A program made the position numbers and the translations under genes. From positions 77,950-141,949 of the forward strand of contig CALRXU020000014.1 of assembly GCA_943372215.1 (NCBI GenBank): a stretch of DNA of 64,000 bases. The letters run 5' to 3'. This DNA is from UBA6183 sp943372215 (GTDB lineage: Bacteria; Bacteroidota; Bacteroidia; UKL13-3). Below the pieces are notes generated by a model that saw only the letters and a list, made by a program, of their open reading frames with translations, was not told where the DNA came from and made no database searches. Position 1 is the stretch's first letter; each line of letters begins with the position of its first letter. Positions 8,520-16,019 of this stretch are shown in pieces.

Positions 8520-8523
8520 GTAG

Positions 8524-9396
8524 TTATGAAAGACCTGTCCACTTCTTACATTGTTCGTACAATTCTTTCAAGTAATCGGCATCGTTTAATATACTATTGC
8601 ACATTCGTTGCTTTTTATTGAACCAATGCGTTCCGCTTTCAAACGTAGGCTCATCAATTAAGTGTACAAATGTTGATATGGCTTTTTGAGGTCCTTTTAA
8701 TAAACCTGTTGCCAATGCTAATCCAACAAACGGAAGGGTTAATATTCTAAACAACTCTCCATAATTTCTATTCGATAAATTGGTGCTTACTGCACCTGGG
8801 TCAATGCTGGCAAACAGCACATGAGGATGAACACCTGCCATGTATTTGCTCATGGCCATTTGGGCCAGTTTGCTTTCGCGGTAGCTAACTAGGCCGTCAT
8901 AAGCACTTTCCTTTATCAAGGCTATCGCCATTAGTTTATCCAACTGCCTGATGGTGGCTTTTTCTGCGCCAATAGAAGTATTAAACAACACCTTCGCGCC
9001 CGTGCTGTTTTTTAAACTAGGCATCAGCAAATTTGTCAATAAAAATTGGCTCAGGAAATTCACTTGAAACTGTTGTTCAAATTTTTGTTGGGTAACCAAA
9101 TAGGGCGTGTTTTTTACCCCAGCATTACAAACAACCACATCAATGGTTTGATACAAGTTAATCACCTGATGTGCTGCTTGCCGAACAGAATGCAAATTGT
9201 TTAAGTTGACCCCAATAAAATCTATTTTGCCTAAACCAAATGCATGATTGTATTCACTTAATTTCTGAATGCGTGCTTTGTTATGCTCGTTGTCTCTGCA
9301 CAACGCAATAATGTGATGGCCTTGTTTTGTAAGCACCTTAGTAAGCGCAAAGCCAATTCCACTATTAGCTCCGGTAATAACAATTGTTTTGCCCAT
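8524..9396 (-). CDS. Short-chain dehydrogenase/reductase (retinol-dehydrogenase-like)
   Basis: 290 residues. The NAD(P)-binding motif TGANSGIG is at 8-15, NAG at 91-93, catalytic Ser141 and the YxxxK pair Tyr172/Lys176 (YRESK), so the active site is complete. The extended C-terminal substrate region (about 180-290) and overall pattern resemble the retinol dehydrogenase/WWOX-like SDR group, which bacteria use on unknown lipophilic carbonyls. It is transcribed toward the hydratase gene and lies downstream of menB on the same strand, but it has its own -7 box at 9419-9426, so it is probably not part of the men operon. Substrate unknown. Confidence 0.85.
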   Translation of the reverse strand: MGKTIVITGANSGIGFALTKVLTKQGHHIIALCRDNEHNKARIQKLSEYNHAFGLGKIDFIGVNLNNLHSVRQAAHQVINLYQTIDVVVCNAGVKNTPYLVTQQKFEQQFQVNFLSQFLLTNLLMPSLKNSTGAKVLFNTSIGAEKATIRQLDKLMAIALIKESAYDGLVSYRESKLAQMAMSKYMAGVHPHVLFASIDPGAVSTNLSNRNYGELFRILTLPFVGLALATGLLKGPQKAISTFVHLIDEPTFESGTHWFNKKQRMCNSILNDADYLKELYEQCKKWTGLS

Positions 9397-9418
9397 ATAA
9401 TGAATCCTAACCCTAAAA

Positions 9419-9426
9419 CAAATTTA
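9419..9426 (-). promoter_or_regulatory. -7 promoter element of the SDR gene (TAAATTTG)
   Basis: Reads TAAATTTG on the minus strand, an exact TAnnTTTG match 22 bases before the SDR start codon at 9396. No convincing -33 element was seen. Confidence 0.5.
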
Positions 9427-9458
9427 AGGTTGTTTGTGAATATTGCTAACTTATTCTG

Positions 9459-10283
9459 CTATGGGAACTTAGGGAATTTTTTAAAATCAGGTTTACGTTT
9501 TTCTAAAAATGAGTTTTTACCCTCTTTGGCCTCATCACTTAAGTAATAAAGTAAGGTGCTGTTTCCAGCCAACTCTTGTATGCCAGCCTGTCCATCAAGT
9601 TCTGCATTGAATGAGCTCTTCAGCATTCTCAACGCAATGGGGCTTTTTTCCATTATTTTTCTGCACCAGTTTACGGTTTCTTCTTCCAGCATTTCTAACG
9701 GAACCACTTTGTTTACTAACCCCATGTCCAAGGCTTCCTGCGCATTGTACTGGTCGCATAAAAACCAAATTTCCCTTGCCTTTTTCTGGCCTACAATACG
9801 CGCCAAATAACCTGCTCCAAAGCCTCCGTCAAAGCTGCCCACATTTGGGCCTGTTTGTCCGAACCTGGCATTTTCAGCAGCTACGGTTAAATCACAAATT
9901 ACATGCAATACATGGCCACCACCAATTGCCCAACCTGCTACCATGGCAATTACGGGCTTAGGTATCCTGCGAATTTGCATTTGAAAATCCAGTACATTTA
10001 AGCGTGGTACACCATCATCTCCTACATAACCACCATGCCCCCTTACACTTTGGTCGCCACCGCTGCAAAAGGCTTTTCCTCCTTCACCAGTTAATATCAC
10101 ACAATAAACCTGCTCATCTTGTCTGGCCATTTCCATTGCCTCACTCATTTCTTTTACCGTTAACGGGGTAAAAGCATTGTGTTTTTCTGGTCTGTTAATG
10201 CTGATTTTTGCAATACCATCCAAAAAGGAATATTTAATTTCCTTGTATTCTTTAATTGTTTTCCAGTTGAATTTACTTTCCAT
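9459..10283 (-). CDS. menB: 1,4-dihydroxy-2-naphthoyl-CoA synthase
   Basis: Ring-closing (Dieckmann-type) step of menaquinone synthesis, converting o-succinylbenzoyl-CoA to DHNA-CoA. 274 residues, a crotonase-fold enzyme. The MenB signatures are clear: SGGDQ at 74-78 and GQTGPNVGSFDGG at 142-154, with the glycine-type site typical of bicarbonate-dependent MenB. The C-terminal segment KEGKNSFLEKRKPDF is also standard. It starts two bases after the menD stop on the same strand, so menD-menB form an operon. Menaquinone is the usual respiratory quinone in this phylum. Confidence 0.95.
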   Translation of the reverse strand: MESKFNWKTIKEYKEIKYSFLDGIAKISINRPEKHNAFTPLTVKEMSEAMEMARQDEQVYCVILTGEGGKAFCSGGDQSVRGHGGYVGDDGVPRLNVLDFQMQIRRIPKPVIAMVAGWAIGGGHVLHVICDLTVAAENARFGQTGPNVGSFDGGFGAGYLARIVGQKKAREIWFLCDQYNAQEALDMGLVNKVVPLEMLEEETVNWCRKIMEKSPIALRMLKSSFNAELDGQAGIQELAGNSTLLYYLSDEAKEGKNSFLEKRKPDFKKFPKFP

Positions 10284-10285
10284 GT

Positions 10286-11977
10286 TTATATCGAAATGTT
10301 TTTAAATTTTTTAAATAGTTGCGCGTTTTTTGTCATATCAAACTTTAACTCCAACAAGGCTGCTTTCCCCAATGGGTTAAAAAAACCAGCCAGCAAAGCG
10401 TCAAGGGTATCTTTATTGTCGCAAAAGTAATATTCTAATCCACTTACTTGTGCAATACCTTTAATATTTTGCTGGTGTGGTGTGGTAAAATATTGCTCGT
10501 ATTCCTGCACAGAAGTAGGTCCATCAATTAAGGTAAAAATGCCGCCTCCATTGTTGTTAAACACAATTATACGCAGGTTATCTGGCAGTGTTTGTTGCCA
10601 CAGTGCATTTTTATCATACAAAAACGCCAAATCTCCTGTGAGCAAAATAGTTGGCCTTTGGTTAACCAATGCAGCTCCAACGGCTGTGCTGGTGCAGCCA
10701 TCTATGCCACTAGCCCCCCTGTTTGCATTTACCAATACACTTGCGGGCAATTGGCCCGATAAACTGGCATAACGCACCACACTGCTATTGGCCAAATGGA
10801 GTTGTGATGCATCTGGTAATTGTTCCAATATTTTAGCCGTTGCCTGCAATTCATTCCAACCAGATTGTTGGATAAACGAGTTAACTTTTGATGCAAGTTG
10901 GTTTGAGTAATGCATCCATTTTGCGCGAAAGTTACTTTGGGAATGCGGTGTTAAATGAACTAAATCCCTCAATACTTCGCCTGCAGGTGCTTCAACAACT
11001 CCTGTTAAATTGCCATAAGTATCTATGCGTTCAGGCTCTGACTTTATGCGAATATGCCAAACCGGTTTTTGCGTTTTTAACCAATTCTTCAAACTTTTTG
11101 ATAACACAGAACCGCCCATGCTCAATATTAAATCGGGCTTTAAGCTGTTTAAAGCAGCAGAATCAAGGCTACTCAATAGTTGGTCAAAATATGCAGTAGT
11201 GTTGTACGGGTGCTGGTTACTGGCCACATCAGCGAGAACAACCACGTCTGGTTGTTCCCTCAATTTCCGTAGCGGTGTAATTAAATCAGCATTTATTGGC
11301 CCTTCGCCAATAATAACCAACTTCCTTTTAGCTTCTAGCCATGCCTTGTTCAAGCCAATCTGTTGGCTGTAAGCATTGTTTTTGGGCGTTTTAACCGATT
11401 TAATCCAATTGGTTATTTTTTGCTCTAATGCCACATCACCCCCCATGGTTTGACTGCCTGAGTACAATGGCTCATCAAGTGGAATGTTAAAATGTGCCAC
11501 ACCCTTAGTTTGTTCTGTAATTAACCGAATGGCTGCTGCTATTTGTACTGCAAGCCCCTTGTATTCACTTTCCTTGTAGGTGGTTTTAAAAGAGGAAAAA
11601 ACACGTGCATGACTGCCATACAAATGTTGTTGGTTAATCATTTGGCCATCTTGTTGGTTAAGCAAGTGCGGGGGTCTATCAGCGGTAAGTACCAACAAAG
11701 GTATTTTCCTAAAATGCGCTTCTGCAATTGCAGGGAGATAATTTGCAGCGGCAGTACCAGAGGTGCAAATTAAGATAACCGGTTGTTGCGTAGCATAGGC
11801 CATGCCCATGGCTTGATAAGCCGCACTTCGTTCATCAACTACAGTGTGAATATTAAAACTGGCTTGCCTTGCAAATGCATGAACCAAAGGTGCCGATCTG
11901 GATCCAGGACTAAGCACGATGTGCTTAATTCCCATTGTTTTACATACTGTTGCCAGCACATTAAGGTGTAAATGCAT
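10286..11977 (-). CDS. menD: 2-succinyl-5-enolpyruvyl-6-hydroxy-3-cyclohexene-1-carboxylate synthase
   Basis: First committed menaquinone enzyme: a ThDP-dependent addition of 2-oxoglutarate to isochorismate. 563 residues from ATG 11977, close to E. coli MenD. The N-terminus has GIKHIVLSPGSRSAPL and VDERSAAYQAMGMAYAT with the ThDP-activating glutamate. The C-terminal ThDP/Mg site reads LTGDLAFLYDKNAL. An in-frame TTG at 12034 adds 19 residues, but it lies only five bases after the -7 element at 12040-12047, so I prefer the ATG with a ~60-base leader. The remaining men genes, including menF and menC, are not in the window. Confidence 0.93.
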   Translation of the reverse strand: MHLHLNVLATVCKTMGIKHIVLSPGSRSAPLVHAFARQASFNIHTVVDERSAAYQAMGMAYATQQPVILICTSGTAAANYLPAIAEAHFRKIPLLVLTADRPPHLLNQQDGQMINQQHLYGSHARVFSSFKTTYKESEYKGLAVQIAAAIRLITEQTKGVAHFNIPLDEPLYSGSQTMGGDVALEQKITNWIKSVKTPKNNAYSQQIGLNKAWLEAKRKLVIIGEGPINADLITPLRKLREQPDVVVLADVASNQHPYNTTAYFDQLLSSLDSAALNSLKPDLILSMGGSVLSKSLKNWLKTQKPVWHIRIKSEPERIDTYGNLTGVVEAPAGEVLRDLVHLTPHSQSNFRAKWMHYSNQLASKVNSFIQQSGWNELQATAKILEQLPDASQLHLANSSVVRYASLSGQLPASVLVNANRGASGIDGCTSTAVGAALVNQRPTILLTGDLAFLYDKNALWQQTLPDNLRIIVFNNNGGGIFTLIDGPTSVQEYEQYFTTPHQQNIKGIAQVSGLEYYFCDNKDTLDALLAGFFNPLGKAALLELKFDMTKNAQLFKKFKNISI

Positions 11978-12039
11978 GGATGGTGGTTTGTTTATATAAT
12001 TTTTGCTTACTATTTCGTTCAATAAATTAAACAATCCGT

Positions 12040-12047
12040 CAAAAATA
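12040..12047 (-). promoter_or_regulatory. -7 promoter element of menD-menB (TATTTTTG)
   Basis: Reads TATTTTTG on the minus strand (exact TAnnTTTG). Its upstream half overlaps the promoter of the divergent gene at 12136, whose elements lie at 12063-12066 and 12085-12092. Confidence 0.6.
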
Positions 12048-12062
12048 TCGTTTACAATGGGG

Positions 12063-12092
12063 TTTGAAAAACAAAATGATTGCGTATTTTTG
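12063..12092 (+). promoter_or_regulatory. Promoter of the DUF4468 gene (TTTG-N18-TATTTTTG)
   Basis: A -33 element TTTG at 12063-12066 and a -7 element TATTTTTG at 12085-12092, 18 bases apart, match the Bacteroidota sigma-ABfr consensus. The start codon is 44 bases downstream at 12136. Confidence 0.65.
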
Positions 12093-12135
12093 AAACTTTA
12101 ACATATTTTTATAATAATCTCTTCTGTAAATACCG

Positions 12136-12828
12136 ATGAAAAAGAAACTATTGTTACTTGTATTTAACGCTTTTTGCCTCATAGGGTTTGCTCAAATACA
12201 AAATCCTGAGGAAAATAGTGGTGGATATGGCTTTGGCAACCCAGACAGCACACAAAAGGAACAGGAGCTTGATGAAAATGGCAATCCGATTGAAGCGGGT
12301 TCTGAGGGCGGTACTAAGGCTAAGCCATTTGAGCGCATTGTGTTGAACATTGATTCGGTAACCAACCTGATTACTTATTACGGAGTAGTTGAGCAAGAAG
12401 AAAGTGGCTCTGACTCACTTTATACAAGAGCGAAACGTTGGGCTCAGATGCGTTTTGGCAAAAACGAAAAGGGGTTGTTTGAGATAGATAAGAAAAACCA
12501 AAAACTAGTGATTAATGCAGTGTTAACCGCATATAATTATGGAAGTAAATATACCAAAAGGGACATTGGCAAATACCAGTTTAAAATGACTGTTTGGATT
12601 AAAGAGGGGCGTTACAAATACCAAATGAGTAATTTTGTACACGTTGGTGTGAAACCCAATAATGGAGACCCTACCAGAAATTATTTTGAATATTATTACA
12701 CTTCAACTAAAGCAGTAAAAATTTACGATAAGATTTTAAGAGATGCAGACATGGATATTACAAAGTTGATGGCTGATTTTACCAAAAACATGAAAGATCC
12801 AGTTATAGTAGATGAAGAAGATTGGTAA
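12136..12828 (+). CDS. DUF4468-type exported protein
   Basis: 230 residues. The N-terminus MKKKLLLLVFNAFCLIGFAQ is a Sec signal peptide. It is followed by a low-complexity acidic and glycine-rich linker (about 22-60) and then a DUF4468-like domain beginning near FERIVLNIDSV, with the signature KMTVWIKEGRYKYQMSNFVH. It is paralogous to the gene at 665 but longer, with the added linker and an acidic C-terminus ending DEEDW. Its own promoter overlaps that of menD on the other strand. The protein is probably periplasmic; its role is unknown and there is no evidence it acts in quinone synthesis. Confidence 0.75.
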   Translation: MKKKLLLLVFNAFCLIGFAQIQNPEENSGGYGFGNPDSTQKEQELDENGNPIEAGSEGGTKAKPFERIVLNIDSVTNLITYYGVVEQEESGSDSLYTRAKRWAQMRFGKNEKGLFEIDKKNQKLVINAVLTAYNYGSKYTKRDIGKYQFKMTVWIKEGRYKYQMSNFVHVGVKPNNGDPTRNYFEYYYTSTKAVKIYDKILRDADMDITKLMADFTKNMKDPVIVDEEDW

Positions 12829-12851
12829 ACTATTATTAATATGAGCGTTTT

Positions 12852-12888
12852 AAAAGAGCCACATTGCCATTAGCAATGTGGCTCTTTT
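12852..12888. terminator. Bidirectional terminator
   Basis: A perfect 16-base stem, 12852-12867 with 12873-12888, closes a CATTA loop. It starts with AAAA and ends with TTTT, so it works in both directions. It separates the convergent DUF4468 and TonB-receptor genes. Confidence 0.9.
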
Positions 12889-12890
12889 AG

Positions 12891-15089
12891 TTAAAACTTG
12901 TATGTTAACGTTACAAAAAAGTTGCGTGATGCCGCTGCAAAAAAGGCTGGGGAAGTTCCTATCTGGTTACTGTTGTTTATGGTATTTGAGCCATAAGCAA
13001 TACTGCCTGATGGAGCATATAATTGGTTGGTAATATTGTTTACACGCATTGAAACTGACGGTTCACCTATTTTAACCCATTGCTTTAAAGAGAAAGCCAG
13101 TTGTGTGTCAACAAACCAAAAACTTTCTATTAATGCATTTCTATTCTCTGTATTATCAAGATACTGCTCCGATACATACCTGCCTATTGCCTCAACAAAA
13201 ACTCCCTTACTTAGGGTTAACCGCATTCCTTGGTTAATAATCACTGATGGGGTTAAGGCTGGGGTTGTGTGTTTAAACACAATAGCTGTATCTGTAAAAT
13301 CCTCCTTGGTGTAGAACTGTTTTATCTCTTTAATGGTGTTTACAGAAAACATGCTGTTGTGTGTAAATGAAATAAATTTGTTCAAGGTATAATCAATGGA
13401 AAACTCTATACCATTCCTTTGCGAAGATGGTACATTGGTGGTGGTGCTATAGCCAAATGAGTTTATTTGACCTGTATTGAGAATCTGGTTGGTAAACTTC
13501 ATCATAAATACATTTGCATGGATGGTTATGTTTTTCTTTACATAATCTATACCAGCTTCTATGTCCAGCACTTGCTCGGGTTTTATATCATTTTGTTTTA
13601 CGTTACGCGTTGCAAAATCATCTTGAAAATAATCAAACCTTGTTGGCTCTCTGCGTGTGCTTCCCGCAAACAAATAGATACTGGTTTGAGGCTTAATGTC
13701 GTATCTAAACCCTACCTTAGGATTAAAAAACAACCATTGCATATCTTCCACCAAAAAGTCATCGCGCCTAATTGCTAAATCCTTCCCTTTGTATTTAAAG
13801 CTGGTATGCCTCAATTGCATATCTGCAAAAAAATGTACTTGGCTGCTTAAGTTGTAATTTATCTTGGCAAATCCGCTAGCCTCTGTTTTATAGCCCGTAT
13901 TAAAATAGGCTTGATGCTTATTTAATGGTTGCCCTGGTAACACCCTTGCCCATTTCACTTCCATAAAATGATCGCTGCTAAAGCTGTTTACATGTGTGCC
14001 AAACTGTAACATCCAGTTTTTTTTCTGATAAAAATAGTTGATAAATGCTCCATAAAAATGTTGGTTTAATCGGTATGAAGCCATTACATCAGTATCTTTA
14101 ATGGTGTCTTGTCCAATAATCACATCAGGTAAATTAAAATAACTAAGCGGAGTGAATCCAGGGGCGGCAAAGTAATTTTCAAACTGAGGAGCATTGCTTC
14201 GCACATAATAAGCCGAAGCTGATAAACTGCTGTATTTATTGATGGTATTGGTCCATTGCAACTGGTAAAATGTTTGTTTAAAAGCATCTTGCTCACCTTG
14301 CGTAAATGGATTGCTTTTGCGGTTGTCTTTATATGTTTTTTCATCCACACCCAAATAACTGAGTTGCGACTTGCTATGCCCATCAATGATGTTCATCAAC
14401 CACCGATTTTTCTTTCCGTAATAAGCAGCACTCAACTGCATGCTGTTAATTTCTGCTGCACTATTTTTCCTGTATCCATCTGTGCTCACCTGCGAAATCC
14501 GCCCATAAAACGCCACCTTACCAGCCAATAATCCAGTATGGTAATTGGCTGTTAAACGCCTGCTGTTAAATGACCCTACACCTGTATTGATTTCTACTTG
14601 TGACGACTCAGCAGGTAACTGAGTTTGTACGTGTATGCTTCCTGCAAATGATGCAGTGCCATTAGAACTGGTGCCTACTCCGCGTTGCACCTGAATACTT
14701 TGTGCACTACTCGCTAAATCAGCAAAGTTATTGGTAAATACACCTTGATTTTCTGGGTCATTAACGGGGATGCCGTTAATGGTAAAGTTGATTCTTGTTG
14801 CGTCAAGTCCACGCAGACGGTAAGCACTGTATCCTATTCCTGTGCCATTATCGCTGTACGCATTAAATGAAGGTGTTGAACAAAGCAAGGTGGGGATATC
14901 TGCACCATAATACCGCTGTTTAATTTGCGCTCTTGATAAATTAATTTGTGTTACCGGATACGTTGGTTTTGCCAGCACGGCAGACACAACAAGGGAATCT
15001 AAAGACCGTTTGTTGTTTGTTGAATCGGTTTGCGCAAAACTGTTTACCCCAACAATTAAGGACATCATTCCTAAGAAACATTTTAACAT
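12891..15089 (-). CDS. TonB-dependent outer-membrane receptor, probably for thiamine
   Basis: 732 residues from ATG 15089, which gives a clean signal peptide (MLKCFLGMMSLIVGVNSFAQ). A longer frame reaching 15290 would run through the riboswitch and is rejected. The plug domain is at about 30-160 (RLRGLDATRINFTINGIPVNDPE is the conserved plug region, split here only for naming), followed by a 22-strand-type barrel ending in the terminal aromatic FFVTLTYKF. The substrate is inferred from the TPP riboswitch in its leader: TPP-controlled TonB receptors in Bacteroidota are predicted to import thiamine or its precursors. No SusD partner is adjacent, which fits a vitamin rather than a glycan receptor. 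The divergent pnuC-type permease would complete the uptake route. Confidence 0.85.
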   Translation of the reverse strand: MLKCFLGMMSLIVGVNSFAQTDSTNNKRSLDSLVVSAVLAKPTYPVTQINLSRAQIKQRYYGADIPTLLCSTPSFNAYSDNGTGIGYSAYRLRGLDATRINFTINGIPVNDPENQGVFTNNFADLASSAQSIQVQRGVGTSSNGTASFAGSIHVQTQLPAESSQVEINTGVGSFNSRRLTANYHTGLLAGKVAFYGRISQVSTDGYRKNSAAEINSMQLSAAYYGKKNRWLMNIIDGHSKSQLSYLGVDEKTYKDNRKSNPFTQGEQDAFKQTFYQLQWTNTINKYSSLSASAYYVRSNAPQFENYFAAPGFTPLSYFNLPDVIIGQDTIKDTDVMASYRLNQHFYGAFINYFYQKKNWMLQFGTHVNSFSSDHFMEVKWARVLPGQPLNKHQAYFNTGYKTEASGFAKINYNLSSQVHFFADMQLRHTSFKYKGKDLAIRRDDFLVEDMQWLFFNPKVGFRYDIKPQTSIYLFAGSTRREPTRFDYFQDDFATRNVKQNDIKPEQVLDIEAGIDYVKKNITIHANVFMMKFTNQILNTGQINSFGYSTTTNVPSSQRNGIEFSIDYTLNKFISFTHNSMFSVNTIKEIKQFYTKEDFTDTAIVFKHTTPALTPSVIINQGMRLTLSKGVFVEAIGRYVSEQYLDNTENRNALIESFWFVDTQLAFSLKQWVKIGEPSVSMRVNNITNQLYAPSGSIAYGSNTINNSNQIGTSPAFFAAASRNFFVTLTYKF

Positions 15090-15107
15090 GACTAATTTGT
15101 TATTTAA

Positions 15108-15144
15108 GTTAAACAAACAACAGCCGGGGCTGGCTGCTGAAAAC
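15108..15144 (-). terminator. Leader hairpin, probable riboswitch expression platform
   Basis: On the minus strand CAGCC (15136-15132) pairs with GGCTG (15125-15121), followed by a T-rich stretch TTGTTTGTTT. It lies between the TPP aptamer and the receptor start codon, where a regulated transcription terminator would be expected. The antiterminator pairing was not worked out. Confidence 0.5.
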
Positions 15145-15212
15145 AATTGTTTACCTTCTTGAAATAACCGTATTATTGCAAAATACATTGCATAACAAAA
15201 CAGCAAGAGTGT

Positions 15213-15313
15213 GTCTACTCCCTTCGCAGGCATTATCCTGTGCAGGTTCCAAGGGTATAATCTCAGGCAAAAACAAGAAGTATAAAACAACTCAGATTTA
15301 CCACCCCAAAGAC
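15213..15313 (-). ncRNA. TPP (THI-element) riboswitch aptamer
   Basis: The minus strand carries the canonical TPP aptamer pieces in order: GGGGTG near the 5' end, CTGAGATTATACCC (the TPP pyrimidine-binding arm), then GAACCTGCACAGGATAATG and CCTGCGAAGGGAG (the pyrophosphate arm and P1 closure). The outer GTCT and AGAC ends can pair as P1. A -7 promoter at 15319-15326 places the transcript start right at the aptamer. It reads toward the TonB receptor and should shut it off when TPP is plentiful. Identification rests on close match to the Thi-box consensus. Confidence 0.93.
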
Positions 15314-15318
15314 GGGGA

Positions 15319-15351
15319 CAAATGTAATGTTACCATTCTCAAAAAAACAAG
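15319..15351 (-). promoter_or_regulatory. Promoter of the TPP riboswitch-receptor transcript
   Basis: On the minus strand CTTG (15351-15348), 21 bases, then TACATTTG (15326-15319), an exact TAnnTTTG -7 element. Transcription would begin just ahead of the aptamer's P1 stem. Confidence 0.65.
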
Positions 15352-15400
15352 CTTTTTATTTTCAGGTAGATTTAAATCATATAATCTGTTTAATAATTAA

Positions 15401-15408
15401 TAGTTTTG
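15401..15408 (+). promoter_or_regulatory. -7 promoter element of pnuC (TAGTTTTG), leaderless
   Basis: Exact TAnnTTTG match separated from the ATG at 15413 by four bases (AGCC). Transcription would begin at or next to the start codon, so the mRNA would lack a leader. Confidence 0.6.
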
Positions 15409-15412
15409 AGCC

Positions 15413-15985
15413 ATGCAATGGATTCAAGTTTTGGAATTGACGGGTGCTGTATTTAGTGTGGTGTACAGTTTGCTTTTAATGAAGGAGAAAATGATAGGCT
15501 GGTGGTTTGGTATTGTTGCTTCATTTGTAAGCATGTGGGTGTTTTACCAAACACATTTATATGCGCAAGCCATCATTAGCATCTATTTTGCAGGTATTGG
15601 ATTTTATGGTTTATGGTATTGGAAAAAAGCTAAAGCTAATCATATTCATATCCAATTGTGGCAAACAAAAACACACGTTGTTTACATCCTTCTTTTTAGC
15701 CTATTGGCAATGGTTAGCTTTTACTTGTTTAAACGTTACACCAATAGTGCAAACCCCATGTTTGATAGTTTTATCACCTTGTTTGGGTTGCTCGCTTCCA
15801 TCAAAGAAGCCCGAAAAATCCTTAGCAGCTGGGTGTACTGGTTTGTGATTAATGCTGGCAGTGTTGTATTGTATTATCAAGAAGGTTTGTTCTACTACGC
15901 TGCAATTATGGTGGTGTATACACTTATTTGCATTCCTGGTTATTTAAGTTGGCTTAACATTTACCGAAGGCATAAACAACCCTAA
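15413..15985 (+). CDS. PnuC-family vitamin permease (probable thiamine transporter PnuT)
   Basis: 190 residues with about seven hydrophobic segments and the tryptophan/tyrosine-rich signatures of the family (GWWFGIVAS, FYGLWYWKKA, SSWVYWFVINAGS). PnuC proteins move nicotinamide riboside, and the PnuT branch moves thiamine across the inner membrane. The divergent TPP-controlled TonB receptor points to thiamine here, as omr1-pnuT pairs are typical in Bacteroidota. In those operons pnuT is usually downstream of the receptor and shares its riboswitch; here it is divergent with its own promoter, and the aptamer is on the other strand. No thiamine pyrophosphokinase gene follows, so PnuC specificity cannot be excluded. 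Confidence 0.8.
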   Translation: MQWIQVLELTGAVFSVVYSLLLMKEKMIGWWFGIVASFVSMWVFYQTHLYAQAIISIYFAGIGFYGLWYWKKAKANHIHIQLWQTKTHVVYILLFSLLAMVSFYLFKRYTNSANPMFDSFITLFGLLASIKEARKILSSWVYWFVINAGSVVLYYQEGLFYYAAIMVVYTLICIPGYLSWLNIYRRHKQP

Positions 15986-16013
15986 AAAAAAGGCCGCAAT
16001 TGCGGCCCCTTTT
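15984..16013. terminator. Bidirectional terminator
   Basis: Palindromic stem GGCCGC (15992-15997) / GCGGCC (16002-16007) around AATT, flanked by an A-run on the left and CCTTTT on the right. It ends both pnuC and the convergent surface-protein gene. Confidence 0.85.
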
Positions 16014-16019
16014 GAGTTG

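Noticed and set aside
12034..12036. TTG start for menD, which would give a near-leaderless mRNA
   Set aside because: It is not an ATG, and ATG 11977 gives the normal family length and N-terminus. I therefore did not count menD among the leaderless genes.
12891..15290. Receptor start at 15290, giving a 799-residue protein
   Set aside because: The added 67 residues run through the TPP riboswitch and its hairpin, have no signal peptide, and precede a perfect signal peptide starting at 15089.
15213..15313. The riboswitch controlling pnuC
   Set aside because: The aptamer reads only on the minus strand toward the receptor; pnuC has a separate promoter beyond it.
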